Below, one piece after another: positions 14,470 to 24,693 of a DNA stretch of 64,000 nucleotides (its first letter is position 1; every line of letters begins with the position of its first letter). Origin of the DNA: Winslowiella toletana (GTDB lineage Bacteria; Pseudomonadota; Gammaproteobacteria; Enterobacterales; Enterobacteriaceae); NCBI RefSeq assembly GCF_032164335.1, contig NZ_CP134152.1, forward strand, positions 4,650,001-4,714,000, given 5' to 3'. The translations under genes and the position numbers were made by a program. Below the pieces are notes generated by a model. That model saw only the letters and a program-made list of their open reading frames with translations, did not search any database and had not been told where the DNA came from.

Positions 14470-16005
14470 TTATTCATTGATACGGCGCAGCATCTCACTC
14501 ATCGGTGGCGCGGAGGATTCCTGCTGTTCGTCGTCCGGTTCATCGGCATCATTTTCCGCCGATTCTGGTAAAGCCTGCTCGGCCAGTCGCGGATTTATTG
14601 GCCGTTTTACTTCTACTCCCAACTGACGAAAGCTTTCACTTTGGGCAATCAGATTACCGCGCCCTTCCGCCAGCTTTTTCATCGCCGAACGATAGCTATC
14701 CTGCGCCTTATCCAGGTTCTGCCCGATGCTGGTCATATCATCGACAAACAGCCGCATTTTGTCATACAGCCGCGCGGCGCGGTCGGCGATACGCTGCGCA
14801 TTGCGGCTCTGATGTTCGTACCGCCAGAGATTATTGATGGTGCGCAGCGCCACCAGCAGCGTGGTCGGGCTGACCAGCATAATATTTTGCTTCAGCGCCT
14901 CGCTAATCAGCTCTGGCTGACGGTCAATCGCCAGCAGAAAGGCGGGCTCTATCGGGATAAACATCAACACATAATCCAGCGAGCGTAAACCAGGCAATTG
15001 TTGATAATCTTTTCGGCTTAACAAGCGCAGGTGCGAACGAATCGCGGCGATATGCTCGCCAATCGCCTGTTCACGCGTCACTTCATCTTCGCCGTTAAAG
15101 TAACGTTCGTAAGCCACCAGCGTCATTTTGGCATCAATCACCACATCTTTACCCTGCGGTAAACGCACGATGACGTCAGGCTGCATCCGGCTGTTCTGAT
15201 CGAGCTGCACATTGACCTGGGTCTGGTATTCATAGCCTTCGCGCAGCCCGGAAGCTTCCAGCACCCGGCTCAGCACCACCTCCCCCCAGTTGCCCTGCGT
15301 TTTATTGTCGCCTTTCAATGCTTTGGTCAGGTTGATTGCTTCCTGCGCCATTTGCGCATTCAGTTGTTGCAGGTTGCGGATCTCATGGGAAAGCGTGTGA
15401 CGTTCGCGGGCCTCCTGGCCAAAACTTTCCTGTACCTGACGGCGAAAACCATCAAGCTGCTCGCGCAACGGCGTAATCAGCCCGTTGAGACTCTGACGGT
15501 TTTGCTCGTCGACCCGGCGGCCGCTGTTTTCAAAGATGCGATTGGCCAGATTTTCAAACTGTGCGGTCAGCCGCTGCTCGCTGTTGGTCAGCAACCGCTG
15601 TTTTTCTTCGGCCGCCATGCGCGTCTCTTCCAGACGGATAGTCACTTCGCGCAGTTCTGCTTCCTGAGCGCTGTTGATTTCCAGCTGGTTACGCAGCTCA
15701 CGACTCAACTGCTCGCTTTCGCTACGCCAGTGATCAAAGTGATGCTGTTTTTCCTGCGCGGCGGCCAGCGCGCCATGCAGCTGCCGCAGCTCTTTTTCAA
15801 TCAGCTGCTGTTCCTGCTGCTGCGACTGTATTTGCTGTTGCAGGCGTTGCTGCTCATGCTGCGACTGTTGTAACGACTGCGCTAATAACCGGCGCTCGGT
15901 TTCCTGACTGGCCTGCTGCTGACTATAACGAAACCAGGCAATAATCCAGCCCACCAGCAAACCTGCCAGCCCCAGACATACGCCAAAAAGATATTGATTG
16001 TCCAC
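14470..16005 (-). CDS. rmuC: DNA recombination protein RmuC
   Basis: Conserved protein that limits inverted-repeat recombination in E. coli; predicted nuclease. The 511 residues start with a membrane anchor (about residues 4-25), followed by a long Gln/Glu-rich coiled coil to about residue 190 and a restriction-endonuclease-like domain with [13 protein letters not shown] and [15 protein letters not shown]. The C-terminal tail is acidic (residues 480-505). The gene stands alone between udp and ubiE. Confidence 0.94.
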   Translation of the reverse strand: MDNQYLFGVCLGLAGLLVGWIIAWFRYSQQQASQETERRLLAQSLQQSQHEQQRLQQQIQSQQQEQQLIEKELRQLHGALAAAQEKQHHFDHWRSESEQLSRELRNQLEINSAQEAELREVTIRLEETRMAAEEKQRLLTNSEQRLTAQFENLANRIFENSGRRVDEQNRQSLNGLITPLREQLDGFRRQVQESFGQEARERHTLSHEIRNLQQLNAQMAQEAINLTKALKGDNKTQGNWGEVVLSRVLEASGLREGYEYQTQVNVQLDQNSRMQPDVIVRLPQGKDVVIDAKMTLVAYERYFNGEDEVTREQAIGEHIAAIRSHLRLLSRKDYQQLPGLRSLDYVLMFIPIEPAFLLAIDRQPELISEALKQNIMLVSPTTLLVALRTINNLWRYEHQSRNAQRIADRAARLYDKMRLFVDDMTSIGQNLDKAQDSYRSAMKKLAEGRGNLIAQSESFRQLGVEVKRPINPRLAEQALPESAENDADEPDDEQQESSAPPMSEMLRRINE

Positions 16006-16148
16006 TGCTCCTCCTGCACACCGCGTCGAACAGTGAAAAGGTAGAGGCGCACTGTATGAATGTCCAGATAAAAAGCAGGGGGAGATGAAGTGCGGTGCTG
16101 GCAGGCAATTCGGGCGGCGGGAATGCCACCCGACGTTCGGGGGATCAA

Positions 16149-16910
16149 CTACAGCAGACGACGCGCCGCTTCAACGACGATTTTTACCGCATCGCTTTCA
16201 GTTTGCTTCATGGTAACCGCATCCGGAATCTCTTTCTGCGTGCGGTTAACAATCACGCCGGCAACCATACCGGCACGCAGGCCCTGACTGGCACACATGG
16301 TCAGCAGAGTGGCGGATTCCATCTCATAGTTAAGTACGCCCATTTGCTGCCACTCTTCCATCGAACCCTGGTAGCGGCTGACAACGCGACCAGAGAAGGT
16401 ATCGTAACGCTCCTGGCCCGGATAGAAGGTGTCAGATGACGCAGTAATACCGATATGAGTAGTGGCACCTGCCGCTTTCGCCGCTTCAACCAGTGCGGTA
16501 GTACAGGTGAAATCGGCCACCGCCGGAAACTCCATTGGCGCGAAATGCAGACTGGCACCGTCAAGACGCACTGAACCGGTCGTCACCAGCACATCACCAA
16601 CATTGATGCCAGGCTGAATCGCTCCGGTGGTGCCGACACGCAGGAAAGTGCGCACGCCCAGCTGCGCCAGCTCTTCAACCGCAATAGACGTTGACGGTCC
16701 ACCAATACCCGTTGAGCAGACTACCACCGGCTTGCCATCCAGCTCGGCGCGGTAGCTGGTAAATTCACGGTGTGAGGCCAGATGGACAGGATTATCCATC
16801 AGTGCCGCAATTTTTTTCACCCGCTCAGGGTCGCCAGGCACAATCGCCAGCGTCGCGCCTTGCAGGTCGGCTTTAGTGATACCAAGGTGAAAAACGTCAG
16901 ACTGGGCCAT
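16149..16910 (-). CDS. udp: Uridine phosphorylase
   Basis: Cytosolic enzyme that splits uridine with phosphate to uracil and ribose-1-phosphate in pyrimidine salvage. The 253 residues have the full family length and include [12 protein letters not shown] (phosphate site), [23 protein letters not shown] and YEMESATLL. Two CRP-type sites 52 bp apart lie upstream, the arrangement known for CytR/CRP-controlled nucleoside genes. Confidence 0.97.
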   Translation of the reverse strand: MAQSDVFHLGITKADLQGATLAIVPGDPERVKKIAALMDNPVHLASHREFTSYRAELDGKPVVVCSTGIGGPSTSIAVEELAQLGVRTFLRVGTTGAIQPGINVGDVLVTTGSVRLDGASLHFAPMEFPAVADFTCTTALVEAAKAAGATTHIGITASSDTFYPGQERYDTFSGRVVSRYQGSMEEWQQMGVLNYEMESATLLTMCASQGLRAGMVAGVIVNRTQKEIPDAVTMKQTESDAVKIVVEAARRLL

Positions 16911-16951
16911 AACAGACTCCTGAATAAAAAAGTTGGGTACGCTAATGCGCT

Positions 16952-16957
16952 ACTGTA
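16952..16957 (-). promoter_or_regulatory. Candidate udp promoter -10
   Basis: TACAGT on the minus strand would give a transcription start near 16945, placing the proximal CRP site at about -41.5, the classical class II distance. No clear -35 is expected at such a promoter. Confidence 0.5.
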
Positions 16958-16978
16958 ATCCACTGCCCGGCAAAATTA

Positions 16979-16994
16979 TGTGATTTAACTCACC
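16979..16994. promoter_or_regulatory. CRP site 1 (proximal) of udp
   Basis: TGTGATTTAACTCACC matches TGTGA-N6-TCACA at 9 of 10 positions. It lies close to the udp promoter and pairs with a second site 52 bp upstream. Confidence 0.75.
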
Positions 16995-17030
16995 GATGAA
17001 AATGAAAATTACATTTAAATACATGAGCAT

Positions 17031-17046
17031 CGTGATTAACCTCACA
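17031..17046. promoter_or_regulatory. CRP site 2 (distal) of udp
   Basis: CGTGATTAACCTCACA matches TGTGA-N6-TCACA at 9 of 10 positions. The 52-bp centre-to-centre distance from site 1 leaves room for CytR between, as known for E. coli udp. The site is shared with the divergent dlhH region, so an effect on dlhH is possible. Confidence 0.75.
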
Positions 17047-17186
17047 TAAATTCACTCTGTGAGGCTATTTAGTCACATCCGACCCTGCGCTTGATGCCTG
17101 CTGAGTGTTAAAGATGAGTGTAAATAGCCACGGTGTAATCCTGGCTATAGTTACCTGATTGCGCTAATGCTTGCATGGAGAGGACG

Positions 17187-18023
17187 ATGAAAACCGAAGA
17201 TAACATGGCTCAAAAGCCAGGCAATAGTGGCTTCGCTCCTGCGGTTTCGCCTACCGCATCGACCACCATTATTACCGACTCTACTGATATTCTGTCTGGT
17301 GAAACCTCAATACCGACGCAGGGCGAAAATATGCCCGCCTTTCACGCCAGGCCAAAAAATGCCACCGCCGCTCTGCCGGTGATTATGGTGGTGCAGGAAA
17401 TTTTTGGCGTGCATGAGCATATTCGTGATGTCTGTCGCCGGCTGGCAGCAGAAGGTTACCTGGCTGTCGCGCCTGAACTCTATTTCCGCCAGGGCGATGC
17501 TGCCGACTATGACGATATCCCCACTTTAATTACCGAGCTGGTCAGTAAAGTCCCGGATGCGCAGGTGCTGGCCGATCTCGATCACGTTGCCAACTGGGCA
17601 TCACGTCACGGCGGTGATATGCGCAATACTGCCATAACCGGATTCTGCTGGGGTGGCCGCATCAGCTGGCTTTATGCCGCGCATAATCCACAGCTCAAAG
17701 CGGCGGTAGCCTGGTATGGCAAGCTGGTCGGTGACAAATCGATAAAACAGCCGAAATATCCTGTCGATATTGCGGTTGATCTTAACGCGCCGGTGCTGGG
17801 TTTATACGGTGGCCTGGATGACAGCATTCCGCAGGAGAGCATCGAGGTGATGCGTCAGGCACTGCGCGCCGCGAACGCCGATGCCGAGATCGTGGTATAT
17901 CCCGATGCCGGACACGCGTTTAATGCCGATTACCGCGACAGTTATCACCAGGAGTCGGCGCAGGATGGCTGGCAACGCATGCTCGCCTGGTTTAAACGCT
18001 ATGGCGTTGCACCTGCTGCGTAA
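17187..18023 (+). CDS. dlhH: Dienelactone hydrolase family protein DlhH
   Basis: Cytosolic alpha/beta hydrolase like E. coli YsgA/DlhH; the physiological substrate is not established. The 278 residues contain the nucleophile elbow GFCWGG (cysteine nucleophile, typical of dienelactone hydrolases), the acid in GGLDD and the histidine in DAGHAFN. I chose ATG 17187, with GGAGAGG upstream; an ATG four codons earlier lies inside that ribosome site. The first 25 residues are variable. It is divergent from udp and convergent with metE. Confidence 0.9.
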   Translation: MKTEDNMAQKPGNSGFAPAVSPTASTTIITDSTDILSGETSIPTQGENMPAFHARPKNATAALPVIMVVQEIFGVHEHIRDVCRRLAAEGYLAVAPELYFRQGDAADYDDIPTLITELVSKVPDAQVLADLDHVANWASRHGGDMRNTAITGFCWGGRISWLYAAHNPQLKAAVAWYGKLVGDKSIKQPKYPVDIAVDLNAPVLGLYGGLDDSIPQESIEVMRQALRAANADAEIVVYPDAGHAFNADYRDSYHQESAQDGWQRMLAWFKRYGVAPAA

Positions 18024-18026
18024 GCA

Positions 18027-18050
18027 TAAAAAGGGGGCGCCGTGCGCCCC
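18027..18050 (-). terminator. Rho-independent terminator of metE
   Basis: On the minus strand GGGGCGC-ACG-GCGCCCC is followed by CTTTTTATG, about 30 bp after the metE stop. It sits between convergent dlhH and metE. Confidence 0.85.
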
Positions 18051-18079
18051 AACCACTTCAACACAACAACACAGTAAAC

Positions 18080-20350
18080 TCAGATGGTAGCGTTACGCAG
18101 GTTCTGCGCCGCCTTTACCATGTTCGCCAGCGCCTGACGTGTTTCAGCCCAGCCGCGCGTTTTCAGGCCGCAGTCAGGGTTTACCCACAGGCGCTCAACC
18201 GGAACACGCTTCGCGGCTTTCAGCAGCAGCGCTTCCATCCACTCAACGCTGGGTACGTTTGGCGAGTGAATGTCATACACGCCCGGGCCGATTTCGTTCG
18301 GATACTCGAACTGCTCAAACGACTCCAGCAACTCCATATCTGAACGCGAGGTTTCAATGGTAATCACGTCAGCATCGAGCGCCGCGATGGAGTCCATAAT
18401 GTCGTTGAATTCGCAGTAACACATATGGGTGTGAATCTGGGTATCGTCCTGTGCCACCGCAGCATTCAGGCGGAAGGCATCCACTGCCCACTCCAGGTAA
18501 GCTGCCCAGTCAGACTGATGCAGCGGCAAACCTTCACGCAGGGCAGGTTCATCAATCTGGATAATGCCGATGCCGGCTTTTTCCAGATCTTCCACTTCAT
18601 CGCGCAGCGCCAGCGCAATCTGCTTAGCGATGGTTTCACGTGACACATCTTCACGCGGGAATGACCAGCAAAGAATCGTCACCGGGCCGGTCAGCATGCC
18701 TTTTACTGGCTTGTCGGTCAGCGACTGAGCATATTTCGCCCACTCAACGGTAATTGCTGCCGGACGGCTGACGTCACCAATAATTACCGGTGGCTTTACG
18801 CAGCGTGAACCGTAGCTCTGTACCCAGCCATTCTGCGTAAACACGAAGCCATCAAGATGTTCACCAAAGTATTCCACCATGTCATTGCGCTCGGCTTCAC
18901 CGTGTACCAGCACGTCCAGCCCCAGACGTTCCTGCTCAACAATCGCCTGCTTTATATGTTCAGAGATACCGGTGCGATAGTTTTTACTGTCCAGTCGGCC
19001 CTGCTTAAAGTCGAGACGCAGGCCGCGAATCTCGGTGGTTTGCGGAAATGAGCCGATGGTGGTGGTCGGCCATGCTGGCAGGTTAAAGCGATGACGCTGT
19101 GCTTCGGCACGCGCCGGATAGCTGCTGTCGCGCTGGCTGTCTTTTGCGGTGATGGCCGCCAGACGCTGACCAACAGCGTCATTGTGCACGCGGGTTGAAT
19201 GACGACGGGCGCGAATCGGTGCGCTCCATGCTTCCAGTGAAGCGGCATCGTTGTTATTCAGCGCACGAGTCAACAGTGACAGCTCACTACACTTTTGTAG
19301 TGCGAAGGAGAACCAACTTTTCACTTCTTCATCAAGGCGAGTTTCAACACTCAGGTCGATAGGACTATGCAGCAGAGAGCAGGAAGAGCCGATCCACAGC
19401 TGTTTACGCTGGCCCACCAGCGGCTGCAACCGCTCAAACCAGCTGCTCAGATCGGCACGCCAGACGTTACGGCCGTTAATGACGCCAACAGAAAGCAGCC
19501 ACTCAACCGGCAATTTGCTGTTCAGTAGCGCCACATCGTCTTTACCGTGAACCAGATCGACATGCAGCCCGTTTACCGGCAGTTGGCGAATAGTTGTCAG
19601 GTTCTGGCTGATGCTGTCGAAATAGGTGGTCAGCAGCAGTTTAGTCTGGCCGTGCAGCGCATCGTAGGCCGGTTTAAAGGCATTGAGCCACTCGTCCGGC
19701 AGTTCGAGCACCAGCGCCGGCTCGTCTATCTGCACCCATTCAATATCACGTTTTGCCAGTTCAGCCAGTACCTGCTGGTACACCGGCAGAATGTCTTTCA
19801 GCAGGCTCAGGCGGTCAAACTGCTCGCCTTTCACTTTTCCCAGCCACAGGTAAGTGACCGGGCCAAGCAGTACTGGTTTGACTTTATGCCCCAGCGCCAG
19901 CGCTTCATCGACTTCATCCAGCAACTGAGTCCAGGTCAGTTTGAACTGCTGCCCTTTAACAAACTCAGGCACCATGTAGTGATAGTTGGTGTTAAACCAC
20001 TTCGTCATTTCAGCCGCAGCAGCCGGCTCACCGCCTGGCGCACGTCCACGACCCAGGCGAAACAGAGTGTCGAGATCGACAGAGCCGTCTTTGTTCTGAT
20101 GGCGAGCCGGTACGTTACCCAGCAGCAGGCTGGTGGTCAGTACGTGATCGTACCAGGCAAAATCGCCAACCGGCAGCAGATCTACACCGGCATCTTTCTG
20201 TTGCTGCCAGTGACGAGCGCGCAGCTCGCTACCCACAGCCAGTAATTCTTGCTGGGTGCTGTTGCCTGCCCAGTAGCTTTCCTGCGCTTTTTTCAGTTCG
20301 CGACGCAGACCGACGCGTGGAAATCCGAGTGTGTGATTCAGAATAGTCAT
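18080..20350 (-). CDS. metE: Cobalamin-independent methionine synthase MetE
   Basis: Transfers a methyl group from 5-methyl-tetrahydropteroyl-triglutamate to homocysteine, the final step of methionine synthesis without B12. The 756 residues compare with 753 in E. coli. The zinc ligands are visible in THMCYCEF (His and Cys), ITIETSRSD (Glu) and NPDCGLKTR (Cys). It is divergent from its activator metR, and the shared intergenic region has MetJ-type boxes. Confidence 0.97.
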   Translation of the reverse strand: MTILNHTLGFPRVGLRRELKKAQESYWAGNSTQQELLAVGSELRARHWQQQKDAGVDLLPVGDFAWYDHVLTTSLLLGNVPARHQNKDGSVDLDTLFRLGRGRAPGGEPAAAAEMTKWFNTNYHYMVPEFVKGQQFKLTWTQLLDEVDEALALGHKVKPVLLGPVTYLWLGKVKGEQFDRLSLLKDILPVYQQVLAELAKRDIEWVQIDEPALVLELPDEWLNAFKPAYDALHGQTKLLLTTYFDSISQNLTTIRQLPVNGLHVDLVHGKDDVALLNSKLPVEWLLSVGVINGRNVWRADLSSWFERLQPLVGQRKQLWIGSSCSLLHSPIDLSVETRLDEEVKSWFSFALQKCSELSLLTRALNNNDAASLEAWSAPIRARRHSTRVHNDAVGQRLAAITAKDSQRDSSYPARAEAQRHRFNLPAWPTTTIGSFPQTTEIRGLRLDFKQGRLDSKNYRTGISEHIKQAIVEQERLGLDVLVHGEAERNDMVEYFGEHLDGFVFTQNGWVQSYGSRCVKPPVIIGDVSRPAAITVEWAKYAQSLTDKPVKGMLTGPVTILCWSFPREDVSRETIAKQIALALRDEVEDLEKAGIGIIQIDEPALREGLPLHQSDWAAYLEWAVDAFRLNAAVAQDDTQIHTHMCYCEFNDIMDSIAALDADVITIETSRSDMELLESFEQFEYPNEIGPGVYDIHSPNVPSVEWMEALLLKAAKRVPVERLWVNPDCGLKTRGWAETRQALANMVKAAQNLRNATI

Positions 20351-20392
20351 GTCTTTGCCCCTCGTTTAAATGCGTTCCGGCGTCGTCGCCAG

Positions 20393-20416
20393 AGAAGTTT
20401 AGCCGTCCAGATGTTT
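20393..20416. promoter_or_regulatory. MetJ operator, three tandem met boxes
   Basis: AGAAGTTT, AGCCGTCC and AGATGTTT lie end to end; each matches the met box AGACGTCT at 6 of 8 positions. Tandem 8-bp repeats are how MetJ binds. The site lies in the metE/metR divergent region, just upstream of the metR -10, so it could repress both genes when S-adenosylmethionine is high. I could not pick out a clear MetR box. Confidence 0.6.
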
Positions 20417-20423
20417 ACACCGC

Positions 20424-20429
20424 TATAAT
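20424..20429 (+). promoter_or_regulatory. metR promoter -10
   Basis: A perfect TATAAT, giving a predicted start near 20436, about 53 bp before the metR ATG. The -35 region would overlap the MetJ boxes and is weak. Confidence 0.6.
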
Positions 20430-20488
20430 GTGCAGGTACTGTATTCATCACAAGCGCAAATTGTTCATTATCGATGTGAAGGACTCTC

Positions 20489-21430
20489 ATGATCGAACTC
20501 AAACACCTACGGACGCTGCAGGCCTTAAGGAATACTGGCTCACTGGCCGCCGCCGCTGCACAGTTGCATCAAACGCAATCGGCGTTATCACACCAGTTCA
20601 GCGATCTGGAGCAGCGCCTCGGCTTTCGCCTGTTCGTACGTAAAAGCCAGCCACTGCGCTTTACCCCGCAGGGTGAGATTCTTTTGCAGCTGGCAGAACA
20701 GGTATTGCCACAAATTCAGCAGGCGTTGCAGGCATGCCATGAGCCGCGTCAGACCACGCTGCGTATCGCGATTGAGTGTCACAGCTGCATTCAGTGGCTG
20801 ACTCCGGCACTGGACAATTTCCGTCAGAGCTGGCCGCAAGTGGCGATGGACTTTAAATCGGGCGTAACATTTGATCCGCAACCGGCGCTGCAGCAAGGCG
20901 AACTGGACGTGGTGCTGACCTCAGATATTTTGCCGCGCAGCGGCCTGCACTATTCACCGATGTTTGATTTCGAAGTCAGGCTGATACTGGCTCCCGACCA
21001 TCCGCTGGCGCAGAATGAGACAATTTCACCTGAAGATCTCGCCAGCGAAGTGCTGATGATCTACCCGGTACAGCGTCAGCGTCTGGATATCTGGCGTCAC
21101 TTCCTGCAACCAGCGGGGGTCAGCCCGGCACTGAAAAACGTCGATAATACTTTGCTGTTGATTCAGATGGTTGCTGCACGGATGGGCATTGCTGCACTGC
21201 CACACTGGGTGGTGGAAAGCTTTGAACATCAGGGGCTGGTTGTCACTAAACCTCTGGGTGACGGCTTGTGGAGCCGCCTGTATGCCGCCGTGCGCGATGG
21301 AGAACAGCGTCAGCCAGTAGTGGAAGCATTTATCCGCTCCGCACGCCAGCACGCCTGCGATCATCTGCCGTTTGTTCGTGACGCATCGCGTCCCGGCACG
21401 GCATTACCGCTGACGGTCAGCCAGTCCTGA
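20489..21430 (+). CDS. metR: LysR-family transcriptional activator MetR
   Basis: Activates metE and related genes with homocysteine as co-effector. The 313 residues start [20 protein letters not shown], the LysR helix-turn-helix (residues 1-60, including [15 protein letters not shown]), then the periplasmic-binding-protein-like effector domain. It is divergent from metE, as throughout Enterobacterales. The ribosome site is GAAGGAC. Confidence 0.96.
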   Translation: MIELKHLRTLQALRNTGSLAAAAAQLHQTQSALSHQFSDLEQRLGFRLFVRKSQPLRFTPQGEILLQLAEQVLPQIQQALQACHEPRQTTLRIAIECHSCIQWLTPALDNFRQSWPQVAMDFKSGVTFDPQPALQQGELDVVLTSDILPRSGLHYSPMFDFEVRLILAPDHPLAQNETISPEDLASEVLMIYPVQRQRLDIWRHFLQPAGVSPALKNVDNTLLLIQMVAARMGIAALPHWVVESFEHQGLVVTKPLGDGLWSRLYAAVRDGEQRQPVVEAFIRSARQHACDHLPFVRDASRPGTALPLTVSQS

Positions 21431-21495
21431 TGCAACTTCAGGGGCGAAGTGTATAATGCGGCGCAATGCATTCCTTAACCTGAAGAGATTTCAAT

Positions 21496-21978
21496 ATGAC
21501 CAATAACGATGTGTTACGCAGCGTGCGCTACATGCTGGAAATGAGTGACGCTAAAATGGTCAGTACGCTGGCACTGGCGGAGAGTGAAGTCTCTGTCGAA
21601 GAGATGCAGGCTTTCCTGAAAAAGGATGATGAAGCGGGCTTTCGTCCGGTTCCGGACGTGCTGATGGGCTATTTCCTGAACGGATTGATTTTCTCTCTGC
21701 GCGGCAAGAGCGAAGAAGCGCCGGTGCCCTCCATCGAACGCAAAATGACGAACAACATTATCCTGAAAAAGCTGCGCGTGGCGTTTAATCTGAAAACCAC
21801 CGACATCACCGAAATTCTGCAGCTGGCTGACTTTGCCGTATCTCAGGCAGAAATCGGCGCGATCTTCCGTAAACCAGGGCATAAAAACTACCGCGAATGC
21901 GGCGACCAGATTTTAAGAAACTTTTTGAAAGGACTGACTAAAAAAATCCGTCCTGCAACGCCTGCCGCGAAAGCCTGA
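21496..21978 (+). CDS. DUF1456 family protein (YehS-like)
   Basis: The 160-residue product resembles E. coli YehS (DUF1456). It is made of two similar halves, each with an N-terminal (T/M)NN(D/I)(V/I)L..LR motif: residues 3-9 and 82-90 (MTNNIILKKLR), and each ending with a segment containing GxR/GDQ and (Y/F)FLNGL or LRNFLKGL. No enzymatic residues are recognised and no function is known. E. coli carries yehS elsewhere, so its place between metR and bioP differs from K-12. It has its own ribosome site (GAAGAG) and is followed by a GC-rich hairpin. Confidence 0.85.
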   Translation: MTNNDVLRSVRYMLEMSDAKMVSTLALAESEVSVEEMQAFLKKDDEAGFRPVPDVLMGYFLNGLIFSLRGKSEEAPVPSIERKMTNNIILKKLRVAFNLKTTDITEILQLADFAVSQAEIGAIFRKPGHKNYRECGDQILRNFLKGLTKKIRPATPAAKA

Positions 21979-21992
21979 CCGCGAGCAGAGTG

Positions 21993-22015
21993 CCGGAGCG
22001 GTTTACCCGCTCCGG
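21993..22015. terminator. Hairpin between convergent DUF1456 gene and bioP
   Basis: CCGGAGCGG-TTTAC-CCGCTCCGG forms a 9-bp perfect stem between two convergent stops (21978 and 22022). T-runs are weak on both sides, so termination is likely but not certain. Confidence 0.6.
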
Positions 22016-22021
22016 TTCCGC

Positions 22022-22894
22022 TTATCCCTTCACGCCTTTACCCACTATCCAGCGTTTATGTACCCACAGTGAAGCGCAGATCACCGTTGCGCCAATCAGG
22101 AAGCTCGGCCAGTGCGGCTGCTGCTGCCAGATGGCGAGGTTAACCAGTAATCCGGCCGGGACATGCATATTGTTCATAATGCCCAGCGTGCCCGCATCTA
22201 CCTGGGTTGCGCCGTAATTCCACATAAAGTAGCCCAGTCCTGATGCCGCAACGCCCAGCCATACCAGAATGCCCCACTGTAGCGAAGTGGTCGGCAGTTT
22301 ATTCGGATTACCCCACAGGAACCAGGCGACAATCGCCACGCTGACGGCCCCAATATAGAACCACGAGAACGCCGTATGCTGCGGCATCGGACGCGTCTCT
22401 TGCAGGCGCTTGTAGCCAACCATACCGATGGCAAAACAGAGATTCGCCAGCTGCACCAACAGCAATCCAAACCAGAAATGGTCACTGACTTTGTCGTAAC
22501 GAATAATCGCGGCTCCCGCCACTGCCAGCAGCGCACTCAGCGCATAGCCAGGGCGCACGCCACGCCCGCTGATTAAATCGTAAATCAGCGTGACATACAG
22601 CGGCGTCATCACGGTAAACAGCAGGAATTCTGAAACGCTGAGATAGAGATAGGCCTGGAAGCTAATCAGATACATGATGCCCAGCTGCAACATACCGACC
22701 GCCATATACAGCAGCAGCGTCGACAGCTGATAACCACGCCAGCGCAGAAATGGCAGAAACACCACCGCCGCCAATACCAGCCGCATCAGCACCGAAAACC
22801 AGCTATCAACCTGCCCCGCGAGATACTCACCGATCAGACTGAAAGAAAACGCCCAAAGAATGGTGGTGATAATCAGTAATGCCACAGTAATCAC
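22022..22894 (-). CDS. bioP: Biotin transporter BioP/YigM (DMT/EamA family)
   Basis: Inner-membrane protein of the drug/metabolite transporter superfamily; E. coli YigM is a high-affinity biotin uptake carrier. The 290 residues (299 in E. coli) have about ten hydrophobic helices in two EamA repeats, starting MITVALLIITTILWAFSFSL. It lies downstream of the metR locus as in E. coli, but next to glpT rather than yigL. The assignment rests on locus and remembered similarity. Confidence 0.85.
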   Translation of the reverse strand: MITVALLIITTILWAFSFSLIGEYLAGQVDSWFSVLMRLVLAAVVFLPFLRWRGYQLSTLLLYMAVGMLQLGIMYLISFQAYLYLSVSEFLLFTVMTPLYVTLIYDLISGRGVRPGYALSALLAVAGAAIIRYDKVSDHFWFGLLLVQLANLCFAIGMVGYKRLQETRPMPQHTAFSWFYIGAVSVAIVAWFLWGNPNKLPTTSLQWGILVWLGVAASGLGYFMWNYGATQVDAGTLGIMNNMHVPAGLLVNLAIWQQQPHWPSFLIGATVICASLWVHKRWIVGKGVKG

Positions 22895-23136
22895 TCATCA
22901 GAAAAAAGAGGCGTTATTGTAACGAATTGCTGTCAGGGCGAATCAAGTTTCTGGTTGACGAGTGAACAAATAAACACCAGTCATAATGTTGCATCAGGAA
23001 AGCAAACGCTCATCAAACGAAACCGAAAAGTCTGAGACGCAGTTGACCAGAAAGGTGATTGATTATGCCTAAAAGCGTCAGAAAGTTGGCTAATTTGTGA
23101 CACAACAAGCCGCGACTGTAATAAAACTGCAACATT

Positions 23137-23152
23137 TGTGTGCTTACTCACA
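23137..23152. promoter_or_regulatory. CRP site of glpT
   Basis: TGTGTGCTTACTCACA matches TGTGA-N6-TCACA at 9 of 10 positions. Its centre (23144.5) is 41.5 bp upstream of the start predicted from the -10 at 23174, the class II CRP geometry. Confidence 0.75.
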
Positions 23153-23173
23153 GTCATTAACCATATCAGCCAC

Positions 23174-23179
23174 TATGCT
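23174..23179 (+). promoter_or_regulatory. glpT promoter -10
   Basis: TATGCT, five of six matches if read as TATGxT against TATAAT-type hexamers, gives a start near 23186 and a leader of about 77 nt. Assignment depends on the CRP spacing. Confidence 0.55.
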
Positions 23180-23188
23180 ATGCGCGAA

Positions 23189-23203
23189 ATGGAACATTTC
23201 CAT
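23189..23203. promoter_or_regulatory. Operator-like palindrome at +4 to +18 of glpT
   Basis: ATGGAA-CAT-TTCCAT is a perfect 6+3+6 dyad just after the predicted start, where a repressor would act. Only one half resembles a GlpR half-site (GAACATT), so GlpR is possible but not supported by the whole dyad. Confidence 0.45.
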
Positions 23204-23262
23204 CTGCGTATCCGCGCAGCGCTTCCGTTAACAATCACTAAAAATGCGCCATCGGAGCTTTT

Positions 23263-24612
23263 ATGTTAAGTATTTTTAAACCTGCGCCACACCAGACCCG
23301 CGTCGCAGACCATCATGTCGATCCACTCTATCGCCGCCTGCGTTGGCAGATTTTCTTCGGCATCTTCTTCGGTTATGCCGCCTACTATCTGGTGCGCAAA
23401 AACTTCGCACTGGCCATGCCTTATTTGATTGAACAGGGCTTCTCACGCGGTGATTTAGGTTTTGCCCTGTCCGGTATTTCCATCGCCTATGGCTTCTCAA
23501 AATTTATCATGGGCTCGGTTTCGGATCGTTCCAACCCACGCGTGTTCCTGCCTGCCGGTCTGATTCTGGCGGCCTGCGTCATGCTGATTATGGGCTTTGT
23601 CCCTTGGGCAACCTCCAGCATTATGATCATGTTTGTGCTGCTGTTTATCTGTGGCTGGTTCCAGGGTATGGGCTGGCCGCCATGCGGCCGCACTATGGTT
23701 CACTGGTGGTCGCAGAAAGAACGCGGCGGCATCGTCTCAGTATGGAACTGCGCGCATAACGTCGGTGGCGGGATCCCACCTCTGCTGTTCCTGCTGGGTA
23801 TGGCGTGGTTTAACGACTGGAAAGCGGCGCTGTATATGCCTGCATTTGGCGCGATCTTGATTGCGATTATCGCTTTTGCACTGATGCGTGATACTCCGCA
23901 ATCCTGCGGATTACCGCCGATTGAAGAGTATAAAAACGACTATCCGCCGGATTACACTGACAAGCATGAAGAAGAGCTGACTGCCAAACAGATCTTTATG
24001 CAGTACATTTTGCCGAACAAACTGCTGTGGTATATCGCGCTGGCTAACGTCTTCGTTTATCTGCTGCGCTACGGCATTCTCGACTGGTCCCCGACCTATC
24101 TGAAAGAGGTGAAACACTTCTCGTTGGATAAGTCCTCATGGGCCTACTTCCTGTACGAATATGCCGGTATTCCGGGAACGCTGCTGTGCGGCTGGATGTC
24201 GGATAAAGTGTTTAAAGGCAATCGCGGCGCTACCGGGGTGTTCTTTATGACGCTGGTGACCATCGCCACTATCATTTACTGGATGAATCCGGCCGGAAAT
24301 CCCGGTGTGGATATGGCCTGCATGATTGTTATCGGCTTCCTGATATATGGCCCGGTGATGTTGATCGGCCTGCACGCGCTGGAACTGGCACCGAAAAAAG
24401 CCGCCGGCACCGCCGCAGGCTTTACCGGACTGTTCGGCTATCTCGGCGGATCGGTCGCGGCCAGTGCCATCGTTGGTTATACCGTTGACTACTTCGGCTG
24501 GAACGGTGGCTTTATAATTATGGTGGGCGGCTGCGTGCTGGCAGTCATTCTGCTGCTGCTGACCATGTTAAGTGAAAACAAGCATAAACAGCAGATGAAC
24601 CAGGCCAGCTAA
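23263..24612 (+). CDS. glpT: Glycerol-3-phosphate:phosphate antiporter GlpT
   Basis: Inner-membrane organophosphate/phosphate antiporter of the major facilitator superfamily with 12 helices; also the entry route of fosfomycin. The 449 residues begin [14 protein letters not shown] and match E. coli GlpT closely. Key substrate residues are in place: the arginine in YLVRKNFA (helix 1), the histidine in NCAHNVGG and the arginine in [12 protein letters not shown]. UhpT and PgtP are paralogues, but the N-terminus and length favour GlpT. E. coli has glpTQ elsewhere; here no glpQ follows. A CRP-dependent promoter lies upstream. Confidence 0.95.
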   Translation: MLSIFKPAPHQTRVADHHVDPLYRRLRWQIFFGIFFGYAAYYLVRKNFALAMPYLIEQGFSRGDLGFALSGISIAYGFSKFIMGSVSDRSNPRVFLPAGLILAACVMLIMGFVPWATSSIMIMFVLLFICGWFQGMGWPPCGRTMVHWWSQKERGGIVSVWNCAHNVGGGIPPLLFLLGMAWFNDWKAALYMPAFGAILIAIIAFALMRDTPQSCGLPPIEEYKNDYPPDYTDKHEEELTAKQIFMQYILPNKLLWYIALANVFVYLLRYGILDWSPTYLKEVKHFSLDKSSWAYFLYEYAGIPGTLLCGWMSDKVFKGNRGATGVFFMTLVTIATIIYWMNPAGNPGVDMACMIVIGFLIYGPVMLIGLHALELAPKKAAGTAAGFTGLFGYLGGSVAASAIVGYTVDYFGWNGGFIIMVGGCVLAVILLLLTMLSENKHKQQMNQAS

Positions 24613-24655
24613 CAGCGACCTGAGGATGAAGCGGGTTCAGCGACAGTAATACACC

Positions 24656-24686
24656 AAAAACGGATGGCCAGCCTGGCGCTGGCCAT
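24656..24686. terminator. Bidirectional terminator between glpT and yigL
   Basis: ATGGCCAGC-CTGGC-GCTGGCCAT (9-bp stem, 24664-24686). On the minus strand it is followed by CCGTTTTTGG, serving yigL; on the plus strand only TTG follows. It lies between two convergent genes. Confidence 0.7.
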
Positions 24687-24693
24687 TTGCCAC

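Larger units (their letters stand above)
22895..23262. other. Intergenic region bioP/glpT
   Basis: This 368-bp divergent region contains the CRP site, -10 and palindrome of glpT, described separately, in its right half. The left half is AT-rich with no ORF, repeat or RNA signal that I recognise. Confidence 0.6.
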
